The notes under the pieces were generated by a model. It worked only from the letters and a program-made list of their open reading frames with translations, did no database searches and was not told where the DNA came from. Positions 61,614-64,000 of a DNA stretch of 64,000 nucleotides are shown piece after piece (within the stretch, counting starts at the first letter, position 1; every line of letters starts with the position of its first letter). Made by a program: the position numbers and the translations under genes. Origin of the DNA: Bacillota bacterium (lineage in GTDB: Bacteria; Bacillota; Clostridia; Lachnospirales; Lachnospiraceae); assembly GCA_902363515.1 (NCBI GenBank), contig CABJAN010000001.1, forward strand, positions 310,001 through 374,000. The letters are read 5' to 3'.

Positions 61614-62093
61614 TCAGGCAATGATATTGCAAAATTTCCCTTTCACTACTTCTGCCAGTTTCTCTGGATTCACTTTCAGTGTTGTCCCGATTCTTCCTCC
61701 GCTTATATAAATCTCCGGAAAATTCAGGGCGCTTTCATGAATCACAGTTGGATAAAGTTTTTTCATTCCCAGAGGACTGCAGCCGCCTCTTACATAGCCG
61801 GTTACCTTGGTAATATCCTTTACATGAATCATCTCCACGGATTTCTCTCCCACTGCTTTCGCCGCAGTTTTCAGATTCACCTCTTCTGCAATGGGAATCA
61901 CCAGTACATAATAGTCCCTGCTCTTTCCCTGAACCACCAGAGTCTTAAAAGACTGTTCCACCGGCGCTCCTGTTATCTGGGCTGTATGCAAACCGTCAAT
62001 AAATTCCTCACATTCATACTGAATCGCCTCATAAGGAATCTTATTTCTCTCCAAAATTCTCATAGCATTGGTTTTTATTTCCGTTTTTTTCAT
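61614..62093 (-). CDS. ybaK: Aminoacyl-tRNA deacylase, YbaK/EbsC family
   Basis: A 159-aa trans-editing protein that hydrolyses mischarged Cys-tRNA(Pro). Seen: KTNAMRILERNKIPYE, the active-site Lys in FKTLVVQGKSRDYYVLVIP, and VRGGCSPLGMKKLYPTVI. ATG 62093 is preferred to 62099, since GAGG then lies 7 bases upstream. Stop is 4 bases beyond the neighbouring terminator. Confidence 0.93.
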   Translation of the reverse strand: MKKTEIKTNAMRILERNKIPYEAIQYECEEFIDGLHTAQITGAPVEQSFKTLVVQGKSRDYYVLVIPIAEEVNLKTAAKAVGEKSVEMIHVKDITKVTGYVRGGCSPLGMKKLYPTVIHESALNFPEIYISGGRIGTTLKVNPEKLAEVVKGKFCNIIA

Positions 62094-62225
62094 TTCCATA
62101 CCTCTTTTCTCTGTTTTCTACAGCATACAAATCTGCCTGTTCCTTGTCAATATCTTTTCAGGAGTATACTTTTTCTCACTTTTGGCAACCATATCCATAT
62201 TACCACATTTCATAAGGAGGTTCAC

Positions 62226-62426
62226 ATGAAAGAAAAAAATACAAATTCCAAGGACCCATACAGAGTCGAGGCAACCTCAGTTCACGATTTGGAAGGCTGC
62301 GCTACCACAGAAGTCACCGGACTCATCCCAACACCGCCTGAAACTCATGCACAATCAGATTCCTACAAACAAATTTTTCCCTACTCCCCGGACTGCTATG
62401 TAGAAAAACAGGGCTCCCGCAAATAA
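62226..62426 (+). CDS. 66-aa small protein of unknown function
   Basis: A 66-aa soluble protein beginning MKEKNTNSKDPYRVEATSVH and ending SPDCYVEKQGSRK, with two cysteines (EGCATTE and PDCYVE). It has a textbook AAGGAGG site 6 bases before the ATG. No family recognised and no membrane segment. Its last codons and stop overlap the terminator hairpin of the convergent CapA gene. It would be missed by annotators that call only the longer frame from 61737. Confidence 0.75.
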   Translation: MKEKNTNSKDPYRVEATSVHDLEGCATTEVTGLIPTPPETHAQSDSYKQIFPYSPDCYVEKQGSRK

Positions 62427-62439
62427 CTGCGGCGCCCTG
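62404..62439 (-). terminator. Terminator of the CapA-family gene
   Basis: On the minus strand CAGGGC-GCCGCA pairs with TGCGGGA-GCCCTG, followed by TTTTT. The hairpin lies inside the 3' end of the convergent 66-aa gene. Confidence 0.8.
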
Positions 62440-62449
62440 TCCCACCTTC

Positions 62450-63877
62450 TTACTGTCTGATATTCTCCTGGGAATCTTCCTGATCTCCATCTTCTTCCAG
62501 GCTTTCTCCATTTTTTAACTCTCCCACCGCATCTGCAGCCTTTTGAAGAGCCTTGAGGCTAAATCCGGAATCTTCTTCCTCTCCTGTTTCATCCTCTGGA
62601 TTATTCAGGCTATCCTGACCATTTTCCTCTCCTTCTGAATCCGAGGAATCCTGCTGGCTGCACCCATGTTCTTTTGCCAGCTCCTCTGTATAATCAGATA
62701 ACTTATAAATTCCGGCTTCCGAAAAGTCAGAATTATAATGCATAACCAAAGGTTCCAGAGAATATTCTTCAATGCTGATTTTTCCACTGTCTGCATCTTT
62801 CTTAATTGTAAAATCAGCCATGCCTCCCAGCAGATTTTCCAGCTCTGTCTGTCCGCTGACAAAATTTCCAAGAGAATAGTATACCAGTGTCTCTCCTCTA
62901 TCCTCCCGTTTGATAAGTTCATAGCCTTTTAAAACATGAGGGTGGGAACAAAGAATCACATCTGCCCCCTGTTCTGCCAGATAATCCACCTTCTCCTTTA
63001 GCTTCTCATCCGGTTCTGTGGAATCTGCCTTTCCTCCGTGAAGATAAACAATGGTCAAATCCGCGTCTTCTTTTGCCGCCTTTAAATCTTCCTTAACGGT
63101 TTTTTCTGAATAAAGGTCAATCATGTATGCTTCATCTTTCTCAATTTTATGGTTTTCACTTAACATGGTACTATAATTCAGCAGAGCAATTTTGAAATTT
63201 TTCACTTCCAGAAGTTCATAGTTCTTCTCATCCTCATCACTGTGGATTCCCAGACGGACAACCTCCGGATAATTTTTCTTCCAGAATGATACGGAATTAA
63301 TCACTCCATCTGCCTCCTGATCGAAGGTATGCTCTGTGGCATGGGTCACAATATCAAAGCCTGCGCCTGCCAGGGCATCTCCCACTTCTGTTGGTGTGGC
63401 AAAGTCCGGATAACCAGCAGCCTCACTATGGCTTTTTACAAAAGGCGTCTCCTGATTTACAGAAGCTAAATCTGCCCCTTCAATATCTTCTTTTATATTT
63501 TCATACAGGAAGTCAAAATTCCAATCCCGGGATTTTCCAGCCTTAATAATGGCATCATGAATCATATTATCCCCAACTGCCACCATGTGAAGGGTATTAT
63601 TTTCTTCCTCCAGTCTGGCAGCCTCTTCCTCCTGCTGCTTTTTCTCCCTGGCTTCCTGGGCTTTCTTTTCCTCCAGTTTTCCTCTGATTACCACTATTCC
63701 CGCTATAATTCCAATTAAAAGAAGCAAAAGTCCTATACCGGCCAGTATCATTCTTCTCCTCATAATCTGTCTGCGGCGTTTGCGCTGTCTTGCAATCCTT
63801 CTGCGCCTCTCTATTTCCCGCATTCTTGCTTCTTCCTCTTCTCTTTGCCTCTGCCGGCTTCTGCGGTGATCACTCAT
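62450..63877 (-). CDS. CapA-family (poly-gamma-glutamate biosynthesis type) protein
   Basis: A 475-aa membrane-anchored protein: 40 highly basic residues, a transmembrane helix (MILAGIGLLLLLIGIIAGIV), a charged coiled-coil, then the CapA metallophosphatase-like domain (residues about 97-400: MVAVGDNMIHDAIIK, ASVNQETPF, THATEHTFD, VYLHGG, LCSHPHVLKG, YYSLGNFVSGQ), and an acidic Ser/Glu/Asp-rich tail. The usual NHTLD motif reads EHTFD. No capBC genes are near, so capsule synthesis is doubtful. RBS AAAGGA. Confidence 0.9.
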   Translation of the reverse strand: MSDHRRSRQRQREEEEARMREIERRRRIARQRKRRRQIMRRRMILAGIGLLLLLIGIIAGIVVIRGKLEEKKAQEAREKKQQEEEAARLEEENNTLHMVAVGDNMIHDAIIKAGKSRDWNFDFLYENIKEDIEGADLASVNQETPFVKSHSEAAGYPDFATPTEVGDALAGAGFDIVTHATEHTFDQEADGVINSVSFWKKNYPEVVRLGIHSDEDEKNYELLEVKNFKIALLNYSTMLSENHKIEKDEAYMIDLYSEKTVKEDLKAAKEDADLTIVYLHGGKADSTEPDEKLKEKVDYLAEQGADVILCSHPHVLKGYELIKREDRGETLVYYSLGNFVSGQTELENLLGGMADFTIKKDADSGKISIEEYSLEPLVMHYNSDFSEAGIYKLSDYTEELAKEHGCSQQDSSDSEGEENGQDSLNNPEDETGEEEDSGFSLKALQKAADAVGELKNGESLEEDGDQEDSQENIRQ

Positions 63878-63943
63878 AATCCAAATCCTTTCTTGTATAT
63901 ATCTACGAAAATGTAGGTGTGAACTCTTATTTTTTCTATTTGC

Positions 63944-63992
63944 AATTCCCGGACATCCGTTGTATTATAATTCCCGGACAAAATGTGAACAA
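63944..63992 (-). promoter_or_regulatory. CapA-gene promoter with two 12-bp direct repeats
   Basis: On the minus strand TTGTTC (63987-63992) and TATAAT (63964-63969) are 17 bases apart. The 12-bp sequence AATTCCCGGACA (plus-strand reading) occurs at 63944-63955 and 63969-63980, 25 bases apart, one copy in the spacer and one just past the start site: a likely tandem repressor site. Confidence 0.6.
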
Positions 63993-64000
63993 TTTATTTC

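Noticed and set aside
61737..62225. Long plus-strand frame upstream of the 66-aa gene
   Set aside because: The part before 62226 is antisense to ybaK; only the section after the AAGGAGG site is credible as a gene.
1..64000. CRISPR array, tRNA, rRNA, insertion sequence or prophage
   Set aside because: No regularly spaced repeats, tRNA-like cloverleaf, transposase, integrase or phage structural genes were recognised in the window.

Overview
The window looks like chromosome of an anaerobic, low-GC Firmicute of the family Lachnospiraceae, most likely Blautia or a close relative. This rests on gene content and gene style: a large AdhE, a Clostridia-type Tad/Flp1 pilus locus, YesM/YesN with a sugar ABC transporter and GH3/GH43 enzymes, DUF975, DUF2752 and DUF4340 proteins, frequent TTG starts and strong AGGAGG ribosome sites. 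No rRNA, tRNA, CRISPR array or insertion sequence was seen. The genus is an inference; no database was searched.

Layout. 1-1065: 3' end of a sensor kinase and its LuxR-type response regulator. 1094-8850: a HisD-family dehydrogenase divergent from an unusual MerR regulator fused to a methyltransferase-like domain, an M18 aminopeptidase, and a three-subunit molybdenum hydroxylase operon. 8853-12152: MATE exporter, SH3 lipoprotein, and DUF2752 and DUF975 membrane proteins sharing a palindromic promoter. 12218-19864 (minus strand): secA, an 80-aa protein, prfB, an ACT regulator, homoserine dehydrogenase, a phosphoglycerate-mutase-like candidate homoserine kinase, then a RelBE-type toxin-antitoxin pair. 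20043-24111 (minus): hpf, a lipoprotein, dapB, dapA, a corrinoid adenosyltransferase and a double OB-fold SSB-like protein. 24349-29525 (plus): typA and adhE, separated by an unlisted type I toxin/antisense RNA locus and an adhE promoter with two Rex-like boxes. 29571-30700: a 109-base imperfect palindrome and an AT-rich cassette of an XRE membrane regulator with two tiny proteins. 30709-43014: mntP, then a xylo-oligosaccharide-type locus (GH43; ABC transporter, YesMN, GH3, DUF4340 lipoprotein). 43256-50792: second MATE exporter, beta-CASP nuclease, an ECF sigma factor and a likely anti-sigma gene separated by an inverted murG, a HIT protein and an orphan soluble kinase. 50798-60761 (minus): a 12-gene Tad pilus operon. 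60941-64000: SGNH hydrolase, YbaK deacylase, a 66-aa protein and a CapA-family protein.

How the genes work together. Threonine (hom, proposed kinase) and lysine/peptidoglycan (dapA, dapB) synthesis sit next to core translation and secretion genes. In the sugar locus the binding protein and two permeases import an oligosaccharide, YesMN probably senses it, and GH3/GH43 cleave it. AdhE regenerates NAD+ and appears redox-controlled. The Tad operon holds ATPase, two TadB/C proteins, TadZ, a 55-aa Flp1 pilin, three pseudopilin-like proteins, two prepilin peptidases, an FHA protein and a rhomboid protease.

The least conventional items are the convergent type I toxin/antisense pair at 26215-26552, the structured palindrome at 29571-29679, the MerR-methyltransferase fusion at 2509-3747, and several small genes of 32-66 aa that standard ORF cut-offs would miss.
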